From contig JAUYGZ010000001.1 in assembly GCA_030690415.1 (NCBI GenBank), forward strand, positions 1 to 64,000: 64,000 nucleotides of DNA. The letters are read 5' to 3'. Position 1 is the first letter of the stretch, and the number at the start of each line of letters is the position of its first letter. The notes beneath the pieces were generated by a model that saw only the letters and a list, made by a program, of their open reading frames with translations, ran no database searches and was not told the origin of the DNA. This stretch comes from a bacterium. GTDB lineage: Bacteria > Patescibacteriota > Gracilibacteria > JAUYGZ01. Below, piece by piece: positions 24,730 through 33,789 of the stretch. Both the position numbers and the translations under genes were made by a program.

Positions 24730-25653
24730 ATGAATTCATTTAAAACCTGGTTCGAGCGTTTCCTTATTTACGTCGAATTGGAAAAAAACCGTTCTCCGAA
24801 GACTTTGGAGAACTATCAGCATTACCTGAGTCGCTTTGGTGAGTTTTTTGGTGAGGAAAAAGACTTATCACAGCTACAGCTCGTGGATATTCAGCAGTTT
24901 CGACTGAAGTTGAATCGTCTGGAGGATGAGAGGACTCATCGCACGCTGGGGATCAAGACTCAGAACTATCATTTGATAGCACTGCGGGCATTTTTGAAAT
25001 ATGTGACCAAACATGACGTTTCGACTCTTGCTCCGGAGAAGGTGGAGCTTTCGAAAATTCCTGAGAGGACGGTTGAATTTCTCGAGACAGAAGAGCTGGT
25101 ACGGATTTTCCAAACGGTTGATCGGACCAGGATTTCGGGAAAACGTGATTATGCCATTTTGCAGATGCTGTATTCGACAGGGCTACGTGTCAGCGAGCTT
25201 GGAAATTTGAATCGAGAGTCGGTAGATCTCAAACGACGGGAGTTTATGATTCGCGGAAAGGGAAGGAAACAACGCATAGTTTTTATGACAGAGCTGGCTG
25301 CTGAGGCATTGGAACAGTATTTGAATATGAGAATAGATAACTTTGAGCCTCTGTTTCTCTCAGGTGGGAGAGGAAAGAAAATCGATCTCGATATCTTGCA
25401 GGGAGAAAAAAAGAGGTTGTCGGTTCGCTCTGTTCAGAACATTGTGTCGAAGTATGCGAGGCGGGCAGGTATAATCAAGACTGTGTCACCCCACACCCTT
25501 CGCCATAGTTTTGCGACGACATTGCTTCGCAATGGAGCTGATATTCGATCCGTTCAGGAAATGCTGGGGCACGCGAGTATTACCACGACTCAGATTTATA
25601 CGCATATCACGAATTCACGACTCAGAGAGGTGCATGAGAAGTTTCATAAGTGA
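24730..25653 (+). CDS. Tyrosine recombinase of the XerC/XerD type
   Basis: 307 residues, typical length. The N-terminal SAM-like domain (about 1-95; FLIYVELEKNRSPKTLENYQ) binds DNA. The catalytic domain shows Arg in STGLRVSELGNL (about 157), Lys in RGKGRKQR (about 179), HTLRHSFATTLL (about 256-267), GHASITTT and the nucleophile Tyr in QIYTHI (about 289). Xer enzymes resolve chromosome dimers at dif. There is no adjacent mobile-element cargo, so a housekeeping role is more likely than a phage integrase. A TATGAT -10 box lies at 24704-24709. Confidence 0.85.
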   Translation: MNSFKTWFERFLIYVELEKNRSPKTLENYQHYLSRFGEFFGEEKDLSQLQLVDIQQFRLKLNRLEDERTHRTLGIKTQNYHLIALRAFLKYVTKHDVSTLAPEKVELSKIPERTVEFLETEELVRIFQTVDRTRISGKRDYAILQMLYSTGLRVSELGNLNRESVDLKRREFMIRGKGRKQRIVFMTELAAEALEQYLNMRIDNFEPLFLSGGRGKKIDLDILQGEKKRLSVRSVQNIVSKYARRAGIIKTVSPHTLRHSFATTLLRNGADIRSVQEMLGHASITTTQIYTHITNSRLREVHEKFHK

Positions 25654-25669
25654 GGCAATCGTCTGCTTC

Positions 25670-27307
25670 TTATTCTTTGTAGAGCTGATAGATAGCTTCT
25701 GAGGTTCTTTTGAAAATTTGCTTTTTTCTCCCCCTTTCCTTATAGAATGTTTCGTCTTGGATCCATTTTTTTATTTCAGAGTTTATTCCGCACAGGATCA
25801 CGTCTTTGTTTTGGTTCTCGAGGATGCTGATGAGCTCTCTGAGGTAATCGACTCCATCGTGGTCCGCGTAAAAGGCATGTCGGAGTGATATAATGACGTG
25901 TTCGTTGTCTTTGATTTTTTTTACGGCTTCTAGGTGCGCCGGCATATTGATATAGGTGAGGGTACCCGAGATTTTGTAGACGACGAGATCTGAATGAATC
26001 TTTGAACGATCGAGGAAATCCCTTTTCATAAGGGCCTCAGTCATCTTTCCCTTGTTCCAGAGAAGGATTTCGGTCTGACCGGTTGAGTTTTTTTCCACGA
26101 AGATAAGGAGTGCGATGAAGCTTCCGATGAGGATTCCAGAAATGGGATCGATGATAAAGGTGATTGCGGCCACAAGGAGCATCAGTGTGATCGCATTTCT
26201 CCCATTTCTGGCGAATTCGGTGAAGTAATTTTTGTTGACCATTCCTATGGCGACCATGACGAGTATTGAGGCGACTGTGACCATGGGGAGCCAGCGAAAC
26301 AAAGTGAAGGCAAAGACACAGATAATCAGCGTGAAGAGGGCGTTCAATACCCCTGAAGTCTGGTGGTTACCGCCACTTTTGATGTTCAGCGCGGTCCTCG
26401 CAAGGGCCGCTGTCGCGGGAATTCCTCCCAGCAGACCCGACCCGATGTTTGCCAGTCCCAGACTCCTCATTTCTCGAGAGCGGTCAAAGGGGGTTTTGCT
26501 CATCTTGGCTGCTATTTGTCCTGAAAGAAGAGTTTCAAGGATGCTGATGAGAGCGGTCGCAAATGAGATGATCCAGAGGTCCTTGTCGAAAAGCATGGTG
26601 TGAGAAAAGTCTCGCCACGCATTGACGAATATTTGACTTTGAAAATCGGGATATTTTTCTCCTATGGTGAGCAGGCTTTGGATCGTTTCATTGCTGCTTG
26701 AAAAATAATAGCTCGCCGTGATGGCACAGACGGTCAAGACAATAGCGCCCGGAAGTTTTGGTATGAATTTTTTCCAGATGAGGAGGAACCCAAGTCCGAC
26801 TGCGAATATTCCAAAAATTACCCATTGAAAATCGGGGAGGTGTTGAAGGGCGATGATGATGTTATGGAAGAGGTTGTTTGTTTTGGGAAGGTCTTTGAGG
26901 CCGAAGATATTGTCGAGTTGTCCGAATGCGATGATGAGGGCTATTCCGAGGGTAAATCCGTAGACGACACTTTTGGGGATGAAGGTAATGTATCGTTCCA
27001 GGTGGAGATACGAGGCGATCAGGATGAGCAATCCCGAGAGGAGCGCAATGAGCGGGAGAGCTTGGTACCCATGTGTAATGGTGTAGCTGATGAGGACTCC
27101 TGTAAGTGCTCCGGTGGGACCGATGATATTGACGCGGCTTCCCCCTAAGAGTGCTCCGATAAGTCCTGCCCAAATGGCCGTAATGATTCCTTGGGTCGGT
27201 GTTGCTCCTGCCGCGATTGCGAGGGCTATTGAGAGCGGTATACCAATAAGGCTTACGGTTAAGCCGGATCTCCAGTTTTCGTGAATTCGGCGGATGGTTT
27301 TTTTCAT
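25670..27307 (-). CDS. SulP-family anion transporter with STAS domain
   Basis: 545 residues. About 12-14 membrane helices occupy residues 15-420. Characteristic parts are GIPLSIALAIAAGATPTQGI at the start, the GPTGALTGV loop (about 63-71), and GLANIGSGLLGGIPATAALARTALN (about 285-310). A cytoplasmic STAS domain (about 435-545) follows. SulP proteins carry sulfate, bicarbonate or other anions. Which one applies here cannot be told. It is convergent with the recombinase gene and divergent from the Cys-rich protein gene. Confidence 0.9.
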   Translation of the reverse strand: MKKTIRRIHENWRSGLTVSLIGIPLSIALAIAAGATPTQGIITAIWAGLIGALLGGSRVNIIGPTGALTGVLISYTITHGYQALPLIALLSGLLILIASYLHLERYITFIPKSVVYGFTLGIALIIAFGQLDNIFGLKDLPKTNNLFHNIIIALQHLPDFQWVIFGIFAVGLGFLLIWKKFIPKLPGAIVLTVCAITASYYFSSSNETIQSLLTIGEKYPDFQSQIFVNAWRDFSHTMLFDKDLWIISFATALISILETLLSGQIAAKMSKTPFDRSREMRSLGLANIGSGLLGGIPATAALARTALNIKSGGNHQTSGVLNALFTLIICVFAFTLFRWLPMVTVASILVMVAIGMVNKNYFTEFARNGRNAITLMLLVAAITFIIDPISGILIGSFIALLIFVEKNSTGQTEILLWNKGKMTEALMKRDFLDRSKIHSDLVVYKISGTLTYINMPAHLEAVKKIKDNEHVIISLRHAFYADHDGVDYLRELISILENQNKDVILCGINSEIKKWIQDETFYKERGRKKQIFKRTSEAIYQLYKE

Positions 27308-27365
27308 TGTATTTTACATTTGCACCCGGATCATCTTAATCTCTTTTTCTTGAAACGAAAGTATC

Positions 27366-27448
27366 TTTTATCACTGTTTTTTGTGATAAAATTCTTTTTT
27401 TTAGCTTGAATAGAGCATAGTATTGGATCAGTAATATCACTAATGCTC
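27366..27448 (+). promoter_or_regulatory. Leader with terminator-like and second hairpin upstream of the Cys-rich gene
   Basis: TTTTATCAC/GTGATAAAA (27366-27374 with 27383-27391) followed by eight T resembles an intrinsic terminator. A second hairpin, GAGCATAGT/ACTAATGCTC (27413-27421 with 27439-27448), lies right before the start codon. This could be transcription attenuation, or a terminator insulating the divergent genes. Confidence 0.45.
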
Positions 27449-27452
27449 TTCC

Positions 27453-30098
27453 ATGGAACCCAAGCCATTCTGGTTTTCCAAAAAGATGTTTTTCCTGATG
27501 GCATTTCTTTTTGCGATTGCTTTTGCTGTTCTTTTTTATCTTCGGAAGGATACTGCCGATGAGATGTTTTCTACTTTGATCAATGCTGTTCCTTCCATTC
27601 GCAACTATGGAATGGGAGCGGTTGAAAAGGTTCGGAATATAATTCCCGTTTATGGAGCATTGGTAGGGGTCGGATTTGCACTGGTATTTATGCTGATGTC
27701 TCTTCTTTTTCAATTCGTCCTTTTTGTTATTCGGCTCAGCCCTTTCCGCTGGTCGGTCCCCTTATCTCTTCTGGTCGGCTTAGCTCCACTGGTTCTTTTT
27801 GGAGGGGATATGGTCTATTACTCGGCTCGCTTTACGGCTTTGTCTGGAGGAATCATTATTTATTTGGGATATCCTCTTCTGTACACGGGGCTCATTATCG
27901 CTGGGATTTCGGCACTCTTGTTTTTGGCTTCTTTATTCAGCAAGAGTACGGCTAAGAACGCATTGGTTCTGATCATGGTGGTGGGGTCTGCGATGACTCT
28001 TTCGGGATGTGACTGGTTGAATCAGATTATTAGTACGAGCTGTGAGTTCAGTTCTGATCCCACTCACTGCTATCAGGAATCTGCTGTTGGAAGTGGTGAA
28101 TCTGAAAACTGTGACACGATGCCGCAGTCGCCTGATTTTGAAGGGTCTAATCCTCCCAAAGATAAGTGCTATGTCATGGTTGCTCAGAATACGGGGGATC
28201 CAACCGCTTGCGACAAGATTGCCGGGGGTTTCATGAGCTATTCGAAGGAAGAGTGTTTAGACAATGTATTTAAAGAAGGAAATCCGGATAAGTGTGTGGG
28301 ATCTGCGAATGAAGTTGCTTGTCGTAATCTCTATGCTCAGCGACAGGGTGGGAATTGTGGCACCGGGTTTGCTTTTGATGAGAAATCAGGGAGCTGCCAA
28401 TCTTCTTCAGATGCCGTTGATCCGGAATGTGCTGACCCGACGTTTACTTCTCAGTGTGCGAGTTCGAACTCTGTTCTGATTTGTTCAGGGGGGAAGAAGC
28501 GAATCGAAAGCTGTGCGTTCGGATGTTTCCAAGCGGACTGTCGAACCAGTCCGGGTGAGACCGATATTGCACCGGAACCGGAGGGGAAGGTCGATAAGGA
28601 CGATAAGGACGATAAAGAGGACAAGGAGGAACCGAAGTGTGAGTGCAGTTCAGATCAGGTGTGTGTTGATGGTGCTTGTATTTCTGTCGGGTGTCAGATC
28701 GATGCTGATTGTGGGGAGGGTATGACGTGTTTGGATAAGGCTTGTGTCGAAAAGAGTGGACAGTGTCTGAAGGATGCTGATTGTCCCACTGATTTTACTT
28801 GCGAGGAGAAGGTTTGTATTTCCAAGCCGGCTTGCAATGCCAAGGACCTGTATTGTCTGTCAACGACAACGCTTCAGTTTTGTGAGGAAGGTCAGGTGTC
28901 TTATAAAACCTGTGATAATGGATGCGATGCTTCTCATTGTTTGACTGCTCAGGAGAAGGCCGATAAGGATAAGGAAAATGAGAAGGAAAATGCCTGTAAA
29001 GAGGGAGTGAACAAGTGTCTCTCGGAGGTGACTTTGGAGACCTGCTATGGAGGAGAGAAAGAGACTGAAAAGTGTGAATTTGGATGTGAGGGATCGAAGT
29101 GTCGTACCGAAAAGAAGAAAAAGTGTACCGGTATTCAACGCTTGAATCCATTCTGTTCTGAGGATGACGAGGACATCGAAGACAAGGTTGCCTCTGATCT
29201 CAGCACAATTCAGGATGCGGTCGGAGGGAAGTACATGGAGCTTCTTGATGAAGCGATTGATGGTGAAACGAATCCCGCTAAGTTGAGGGGACTTGAGAAG
29301 TACAAGGAGTTTCTCGAGAAAGCCGGTGGTGGTCTTGAAGAAATTCAGGCCAGTGTAGAATCTCTTAAGGCTCTCAAACGGATCTTTCTCGATGCCTATG
29401 ATCCTTCCATGGATATTCAGAATATGCCGGTCAAGGATATTTTGAAGCCGGGGCTTTTTGATCGGATTAGCCAGTCCATCTGGGGCGGACCGAAGACGGA
29501 GGCAGGGATAGAGATGGCTGAGGCTGAGGATGGGTTGTCGGTTTACGAAGCGATGCTGAAGAGGCAGGCGGAGATTGATTTTCTTCAGCAAAGCCGATTG
29601 AGTCGTTTGGGAGGTATTATTTCTGAAAACGCGAAGTCAAAGATGGTGAGTGAGATTTCTGACAAGGCCAAGGATATTGCTGAGGGTGTTGCCGGGGATG
29701 CCATGATTGCGGTATCTGTTGTTGATTATGCTCTGACTTCTTTCCAGGATGAGGCCAAGAAGCAGGCTTTTGTTGGTCTGGCACGTGCGTACAATCGCCG
29801 TCGGGCTGATCTGGAGCAACAATTTCCGGATATGGAGAATGAGGATATCCATAAAATGGTGGTCGAGCAGGTAAAAGACCAGCCCTATCAGGATGCGAAG
29901 GGCAATACCTTTATCAAGTATGGCAATATAATCGAAAATCAGGACTGTCAGGCGGGGACAGGGAATCAGCTCTGTATTGATAATCGGGTCTTCTGGACCT
30001 CTATGGAAAAGTCATATGAATATACTCATGACCACGAACTGCATGACCGATTTATTCAGCAGTTTGACCGGAAGCTTGAGAAGGCCGGTGTTAATTGA
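27453..30098 (+). CDS. Large membrane protein with Cys-rich extracellular region
   Basis: 881 residues. Four or five membrane helices (about 10-30, 65-95, 105-125, 135-160, 165-185) end in MTLSGC, a lipobox-like site at about residue 186. A long cysteine-rich region (about 195-565) follows with repeated D-x-D-C...CxxxxCV units (CQIDADCGEG, CLKDADCPTD) like disulfide-stabilised Dickkopf/EGF-type repeats. An acidic DKDDKDDKE segment near 380-395 is encoded by a 9-bp tandem array. The C-terminal third (about 575-881) is helical. I know no such protein. Extracellular binding or a structural role is likely. Its stop overlaps the aroB start. Confidence 0.7.
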   Translation: MEPKPFWFSKKMFFLMAFLFAIAFAVLFYLRKDTADEMFSTLINAVPSIRNYGMGAVEKVRNIIPVYGALVGVGFALVFMLMSLLFQFVLFVIRLSPFRWSVPLSLLVGLAPLVLFGGDMVYYSARFTALSGGIIIYLGYPLLYTGLIIAGISALLFLASLFSKSTAKNALVLIMVVGSAMTLSGCDWLNQIISTSCEFSSDPTHCYQESAVGSGESENCDTMPQSPDFEGSNPPKDKCYVMVAQNTGDPTACDKIAGGFMSYSKEECLDNVFKEGNPDKCVGSANEVACRNLYAQRQGGNCGTGFAFDEKSGSCQSSSDAVDPECADPTFTSQCASSNSVLICSGGKKRIESCAFGCFQADCRTSPGETDIAPEPEGKVDKDDKDDKEDKEEPKCECSSDQVCVDGACISVGCQIDADCGEGMTCLDKACVEKSGQCLKDADCPTDFTCEEKVCISKPACNAKDLYCLSTTTLQFCEEGQVSYKTCDNGCDASHCLTAQEKADKDKENEKENACKEGVNKCLSEVTLETCYGGEKETEKCEFGCEGSKCRTEKKKKCTGIQRLNPFCSEDDEDIEDKVASDLSTIQDAVGGKYMELLDEAIDGETNPAKLRGLEKYKEFLEKAGGGLEEIQASVESLKALKRIFLDAYDPSMDIQNMPVKDILKPGLFDRISQSIWGGPKTEAGIEMAEAEDGLSVYEAMLKRQAEIDFLQQSRLSRLGGIISENAKSKMVSEISDKAKDIAEGVAGDAMIAVSVVDYALTSFQDEAKKQAFVGLARAYNRRRADLEQQFPDMENEDIHKMVVEQVKDQPYQDAKGNTFIKYGNIIENQDCQAGTGNQLCIDNRVFWTSMEKSYEYTHDHELHDRFIQQFDRKLEKAGVN
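28587..28630. repeat. 9-bp array (GATAAGGAC) inside the Cys-rich protein gene
   Basis: Tandem GATAAGGAC units at 28590-28630 encode Asp-Lys-Asp repeats. This is the same family as the arrays before pth and carB, here in frame. Confidence 0.8.
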
Positions 30099-31435
30099 TG
30101 TTCTTTATGCGCAGGATTCAGCTTCAGCTCAAAAAATCGGTAGATGATAGCTATGATATTGTTGTCGAGAAAGGAATTCTCAGAAGATTGGGGTCTGATC
30201 TGCGCATGAAGCGTTATGCGGAGAGCTATGTGGTGATTACTGATTCTAAGGTTGGTCGTCTTTATGCTTCGAAGCTGGTGGATCAGTTGAAACGGGAGAA
30301 ATTGTTTTTGGGAAAAATTGTGGTTCCTGCAGGGGAGTCGAGCAAGTCACTGGAACAACTCAAGGATGTTTTGGATCAGATGGTGAAGATGGGGGCGAAT
30401 CGGGAGACGGGGGTGATAGCGTTAGGAGGTGGTGTGGTAGGGGACTTAGGAGGCTTTGCTGCAGCGAGTTTTATGCGAGGGGTTCCGTATATTCAGATTC
30501 CAACCACTCTTTTGGCTATGGTGGACAGCTCTGTAGGGGGAAAGGTGGGGGTTGATCTGCCTTCGGGAAAGAACCTGGTAGGGGCCTTTTGGCAGCCGAA
30601 GAAGGTATATATCGATCCTGAGTTGCTTTCTACCTTATCTCAAAAGCAGTGGAAGGCAGGACTTGGAGAAGCGGTGAAGTATGGGGCGATTAAGGATCGT
30701 TCTTTGTGGGAGTATTTTGAGCAGCATGTGAAGGTGTGGAATAAAGATCCCAAGAGTTTTTTGCCGGGTGATTACATGGTTATCGAGGAAATGATTGAGC
30801 GCTGCGTTCAGATTAAGGCTGATGTGGTGATGAAGGATGAGAGGGAGGGGAATTTGCGCCAGATCTTAAATTATGGTCACACTTTTGGGCATGTAATCGA
30901 ACTGATGAGTGATTTTAAGGTGCTTCATGGTGAGGTGGTGGCGAGTGGGATGAGGATCGCGGCTGAGCTGGCGAATCGGCTTCGCTTTCTTTCCGACGCG
31001 GAGCTGAAGAAGCATAATGATTTGCTTGATGTGCTGAATATTGGGAAGGCTAAGACACAAGGGCTGATCAAAGAATTTGTTCAGCATATGAGAAAGGATA
31101 AGAAGGCGAAAGGGACTTTAAGAGTGGTTCTTGTTGATCGAATCGGACGATGCCACCAAGAGTTGGGGAATTATGGAATGAGGGTTGATGAAAAGTTGAT
31201 TGCAGAGGTGTTGAAGGAGGGGAAGTGGGTCAATGATCTTACGAGTGATGGAGCTAGAGTAAGAATGAAGGATTCTTCTTTGACTTCGTCTCCGGTATCG
31301 TCGATATCTTGGGGGAACACGTATCAGTCCCCATCGGAGTCTTCCCCTGATGTTGAGACAGATCTTCAACGAAGACTTCGAGAGATGAGGGAAAGAGCAG
31401 AGGAAAGGAGAAGAATGGGAGGATCAGGTGGTTAG
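30098..31435 (+). CDS. aroB: 3-dehydroquinate synthase with C-terminal extension
   Basis: About 445 residues, some 80 more than the family norm. It makes 3-dehydroquinate, the second shikimate-pathway step, using NAD and a divalent metal. Motifs: PAGESSKSLEQL (about 78), GGGVVGDLGGFAAASFMRG (about 108-126), PTTLLAMVDSSVGGKVGVD (about 135-153), KNLVGAF, and metal ligands in GLGEAVKYG, NYGHTFGHVIE and HGEVVASGM. The domain ends near residue 360. The added tail is Ser/Pro-rich, then Arg/Glu-rich (RRLREMRERAEERRRMGG), perhaps a coiled coil. The start codon overlaps the upstream stop (TGATG), so translation is coupled to the Cys-rich gene. No other shikimate gene is in the window. Confidence 0.92.
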   Translation: MFFMRRIQLQLKKSVDDSYDIVVEKGILRRLGSDLRMKRYAESYVVITDSKVGRLYASKLVDQLKREKLFLGKIVVPAGESSKSLEQLKDVLDQMVKMGANRETGVIALGGGVVGDLGGFAAASFMRGVPYIQIPTTLLAMVDSSVGGKVGVDLPSGKNLVGAFWQPKKVYIDPELLSTLSQKQWKAGLGEAVKYGAIKDRSLWEYFEQHVKVWNKDPKSFLPGDYMVIEEMIERCVQIKADVVMKDEREGNLRQILNYGHTFGHVIELMSDFKVLHGEVVASGMRIAAELANRLRFLSDAELKKHNDLLDVLNIGKAKTQGLIKEFVQHMRKDKKAKGTLRVVLVDRIGRCHQELGNYGMRVDEKLIAEVLKEGKWVNDLTSDGARVRMKDSSLTSSPVSSISWGNTYQSPSESSPDVETDLQRRLREMRERAEERRRMGGSGG

Positions 31436-31505
31436 GAGTTAGGAGTTAGGAGTTAGGAGTTAGGAGTTAGGAGTTGGGTACAGACGCATAGCTATGCGTC
31501 TGTAC
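31436..31505. repeat. TTAGGAG tandem array plus perfect 28-bp palindrome
   Basis: About five AGGAGTTAGG-type units (31436-31476) run straight into a perfect palindrome at 31478-31505 (GTACAGACGCATAG and its reverse complement). A GTTGAGAGTTAAG tract then reaches the next start codon. The palindrome is a close relative of the two at 16185-16258. Confidence 0.85.
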
Positions 31506-31533
31506 GGGGGTTGAGAGTTAAGAATTGAGAGTT

Positions 31534-32292
31534 ATGATCAAGAAATTATCATTTTTACAGCCCGGTGTAGGGAATAATGCTTTTTCTTTTTCGAGAAAAC
31601 CGGATCGGAAACCCCTTCAGATCACTCCTTTGCGTCAGGGGAGTCTTGATGAGCTTCGGGTAGGCAAGCACATTGCTTTTCAGGATTTCAACGGAGATGA
31701 ATGGGTGGAGTGTGTTGGTTTGGAGTCAGCGATTCTCTGCCTGGATTTTCCGATTCCGATTTACGTTTTTGATAATCATAATTATGTGTTTTATGCATGG
31801 GCTGAGGCGAGGAAGAATGCAAAATGTAAAATGAAAAATGAGAAAGGGGCAGACTATTGGAGTTGGTCTGATCGTATGACTTTGATTCATATGGATGAGC
31901 ATTTCGACGCGGCCGTGCCGTTGAATGTTCAGGTTGATCTCAATGACTTGAATGATGTCTGGCGGTATACGAATGAGGTGTTGCAGATTGCGACCTATAT
32001 TAAGCCGGCGTTGGAGTTAGGGATATTTTCTGGGTGTTTAAACTTTGTGGAGAGCCGGCATTTTGAGCATCTTGCACCGGTAAGTGGTGATGTCGTGATG
32101 AACATTGATTTGGATGTTTTTTGTGATGAGATGAATCATATTTCCTGGAAGCAAAAAATCGATGTTCTGCGGTATTATTTACCCCAGATGAAACTCATGA
32201 CAGTCGCGACTTCTCCTTTTTTTATTGATCAGGAGAATGCTATCCTGATTCTTCACCGATTGATTCTTGAGCTATTTGGCGATGTGCTATAA
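31534..32292 (+). CDS. UPF0489-like protein
   Basis: 253 residues from ATG 31534 (a TTG nine bases earlier is less likely). Motifs PIYVFDNHNYVFYAW (about 75-89), IHMDEHFDAAVP (about 116-127), NFVESRHFEH and NIDLDVFCDE (about 190-199) resemble UPF0489, an arginase/deacetylase-like metal-binding fold. The Asp/His clusters could bind two metals. The substrate is unknown. An NAKCKMKNEKG segment (about 95-105) is encoded by an AAAATG low-complexity repeat and probably forms a surface loop. Confidence 0.6.
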   Translation: MIKKLSFLQPGVGNNAFSFSRKPDRKPLQITPLRQGSLDELRVGKHIAFQDFNGDEWVECVGLESAILCLDFPIPIYVFDNHNYVFYAWAEARKNAKCKMKNEKGADYWSWSDRMTLIHMDEHFDAAVPLNVQVDLNDLNDVWRYTNEVLQIATYIKPALELGIFSGCLNFVESRHFEHLAPVSGDVVMNIDLDVFCDEMNHISWKQKIDVLRYYLPQMKLMTVATSPFFIDQENAILILHRLILELFGDVL

Positions 32293-32293
32293 T
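32267..32293 (+). promoter_or_regulatory. Promoter of the DUF155 gene
   Basis: A perfect TATAAT (32288-32293) with TTGAGC 15 bp upstream, located over the end of the preceding gene and about 20 bp before the ATG at 32314. Confidence 0.55.
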
Positions 32294-32313
32294 GAGGCTG
32301 ATTTACTCCCCAT

Positions 32314-33081
32314 ATGAAGGTCGTCGTTGCCAATATCGCCAAGAGTATTCAGATTAAAGAACTGCTGAATCGCACTGCCAAACAGATGGTTCATCGTGAG
32401 CCTTTGGTGTTTCAGCTGGGTCAGAAATCCTTTGCTGCTCTTCTCAAGTATGGCGTGGCAGTGTATTGGAATGTGTCTGAAAAACAGAAGTTAGCCTTTG
32501 ATGAACGTATTGCACCATTTTTAGTCGACTCGTATCAGGCTGTGGAAGTGGATGAACCGGAAATTGTTCTTCGGGAAAAGAAGCAAGGAGTCTATGAGGG
32601 TAAAATTTGTCTCAAAGCGGTTGATGTTGAGACTGCTGCTTTGGTGTCTCTTGTCTTGGGAAGGGCTTTGGCACTTGAAGGTTTTGAACGTGATGTTGAA
32701 AAGACCTTGCTTCATTTTGACGTGGTGATGCAGAGCTTTGCGTTTCGTGGAAAAACTTCTCTTTCTACTCGTGATCTTTTGAAGCAAGTCGGTTTCGCGA
32801 TGCATACTCAGCATGCTCTAGTCTCACAGATTTCACTTCTTGATCGTCCTGATATCGTTTGGGATGAGCCAGAACTTGCGAGGCTGTATGATTCTCTTGC
32901 TCTTGAGTACGAGCTGGAGGATCGATATGATATCCTGACTGAAAAGCTCAAGCTGATGTATCAGAATGTCGAGTTTATCCTGGATTATCTGGATACCAGA
33001 AAAGGACACATGCTGGAGTGGGCCATCATTCTTTTGATTGTTTTTGAGATAGGTTTGTTTCTGTATGAGCTTTTCGGTTAG
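32314..33081 (+). CDS. RMND1/YagE-type DUF155 membrane protein
   Basis: 255 residues. The middle (about 40-190) has the DUF155 pattern with ALLKYGVAVYWNVSE and a conserved acidic/Leu-rich helix. The end DTRKGHMLEWAIILLIVFEI followed by GLFLYELF is the typical C-terminal membrane anchor. Mitochondrial relatives support translation. The bacterial role is undefined. It ends 4 nt into the convergent pth gene. Confidence 0.75.
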   Translation: MKVVVANIAKSIQIKELLNRTAKQMVHREPLVFQLGQKSFAALLKYGVAVYWNVSEKQKLAFDERIAPFLVDSYQAVEVDEPEIVLREKKQGVYEGKICLKAVDVETAALVSLVLGRALALEGFERDVEKTLLHFDVVMQSFAFRGKTSLSTRDLLKQVGFAMHTQHALVSQISLLDRPDIVWDEPELARLYDSLALEYELEDRYDILTEKLKLMYQNVEFILDYLDTRKGHMLEWAIILLIVFEIGLFLYELFG

Positions 33082-33629
33082 TCATTCTCAAGCCATTTCA
33101 TGATGAGGCTTATGGTTTTTTCGATGAGTTTTGGGATTTGATCTTCCTCATTTTGAGTGAATCCTGAGAGCACAAAGGTATCTGTTGCAATTTTTTGGTC
33201 TTCGTGTCCGATCCCGAATTTGAGGCGTTGGAACTGTTCAGTACCCAGGCTTTCGATGATGGATTTGAGCCCGTTGTGTCCTCCTGAAGTACCTTCAGAT
33301 CGTTCTCTGATTTTACCAAAGAGCATGTCTTTGTCATCGCCGCAAATGAGGATATCTTTTGCCGGATCGAGCTTGTAAAAGTTGACCAGGCTAGCGACGG
33401 ATTCACCGGAGAGGTTCATGAAAGTTTTGGGCTTGACGAGGATGAGTCTGTAGTTCGCAGTATGCAGTTGGAAGTTGGTTTCAAGGATTTGTGCCTGGTG
33501 TTTTTCAGAAGCTTTCCACTCGGAGGGTCCAAGTTTTTCCGCTAAGGAATCGACGATGCGAAAACCTATGTTATGTCGGGTATTCTCGTATTGTTTGCCG
33601 GGATTGCCGAGGCCGATGATGAGCTTCAT
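33078..33629 (-). CDS. pth: Peptidyl-tRNA hydrolase
   Basis: 183 residues, normal length. It recycles peptidyl-tRNA released from stalled ribosomes. MKLIIGLGNPGKQYENTRHNIGF includes the catalytic His20. NLSGESV holds the substrate-binding Asn near 72, CGDDKDMLFGK the Asp near 97, and SGGHNGLKSII (about 113-123) the second Asn. A short insert near 48-60 (ETNFQLHTANYRL) is encoded by a GCAGTTGGAAGTTGG-type repeat. The ATG is preceded directly by the 9-bp array instead of a Shine-Dalgarno. Confidence 0.93.
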   Translation of the reverse strand: MKLIIGLGNPGKQYENTRHNIGFRIVDSLAEKLGPSEWKASEKHQAQILETNFQLHTANYRLILVKPKTFMNLSGESVASLVNFYKLDPAKDILICGDDKDMLFGKIRERSEGTSGGHNGLKSIIESLGTEQFQRLKFGIGHEDQKIATDTFVLSGFTQNEEDQIPKLIEKTISLIMKWLEND

Positions 33630-33631
33630 GG

Positions 33632-33789
33632 AGAAGGACGATAAGGATGATAAGGACTATAGGGACGATGAGGACAATAAGGACTATAGGGACGATGAGG
33701 AAAGTAATATGAGATAAGATCTCAACAAGAATGCAGTATGTTTCTTTATAGTCTTTATCATCGTTTTTATCGTTATCCTCCTTCTTCCA
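33632..33789. repeat. Inverted pair of 9-bp arrays before pth
   Basis: The left arm 33632-33702 is GGACGATAA-type units. The right arm 33741-33789 is the reverse-complement type (TTTATCATCGTTTTTATCG). The pair can fold into a long imperfect hairpin. The left arm begins 2 nt before the pth start codon. The right arm supplies the last codons and TAA stop of the TPR gene. Confidence 0.85.

Noticed and set aside
24730-25653. Recombinase as phage or island integrase beside tRNA-Glu
   Set aside because: It fits the XerC/D type, no duplicated tRNA-Glu end is seen and no phage genes are near.
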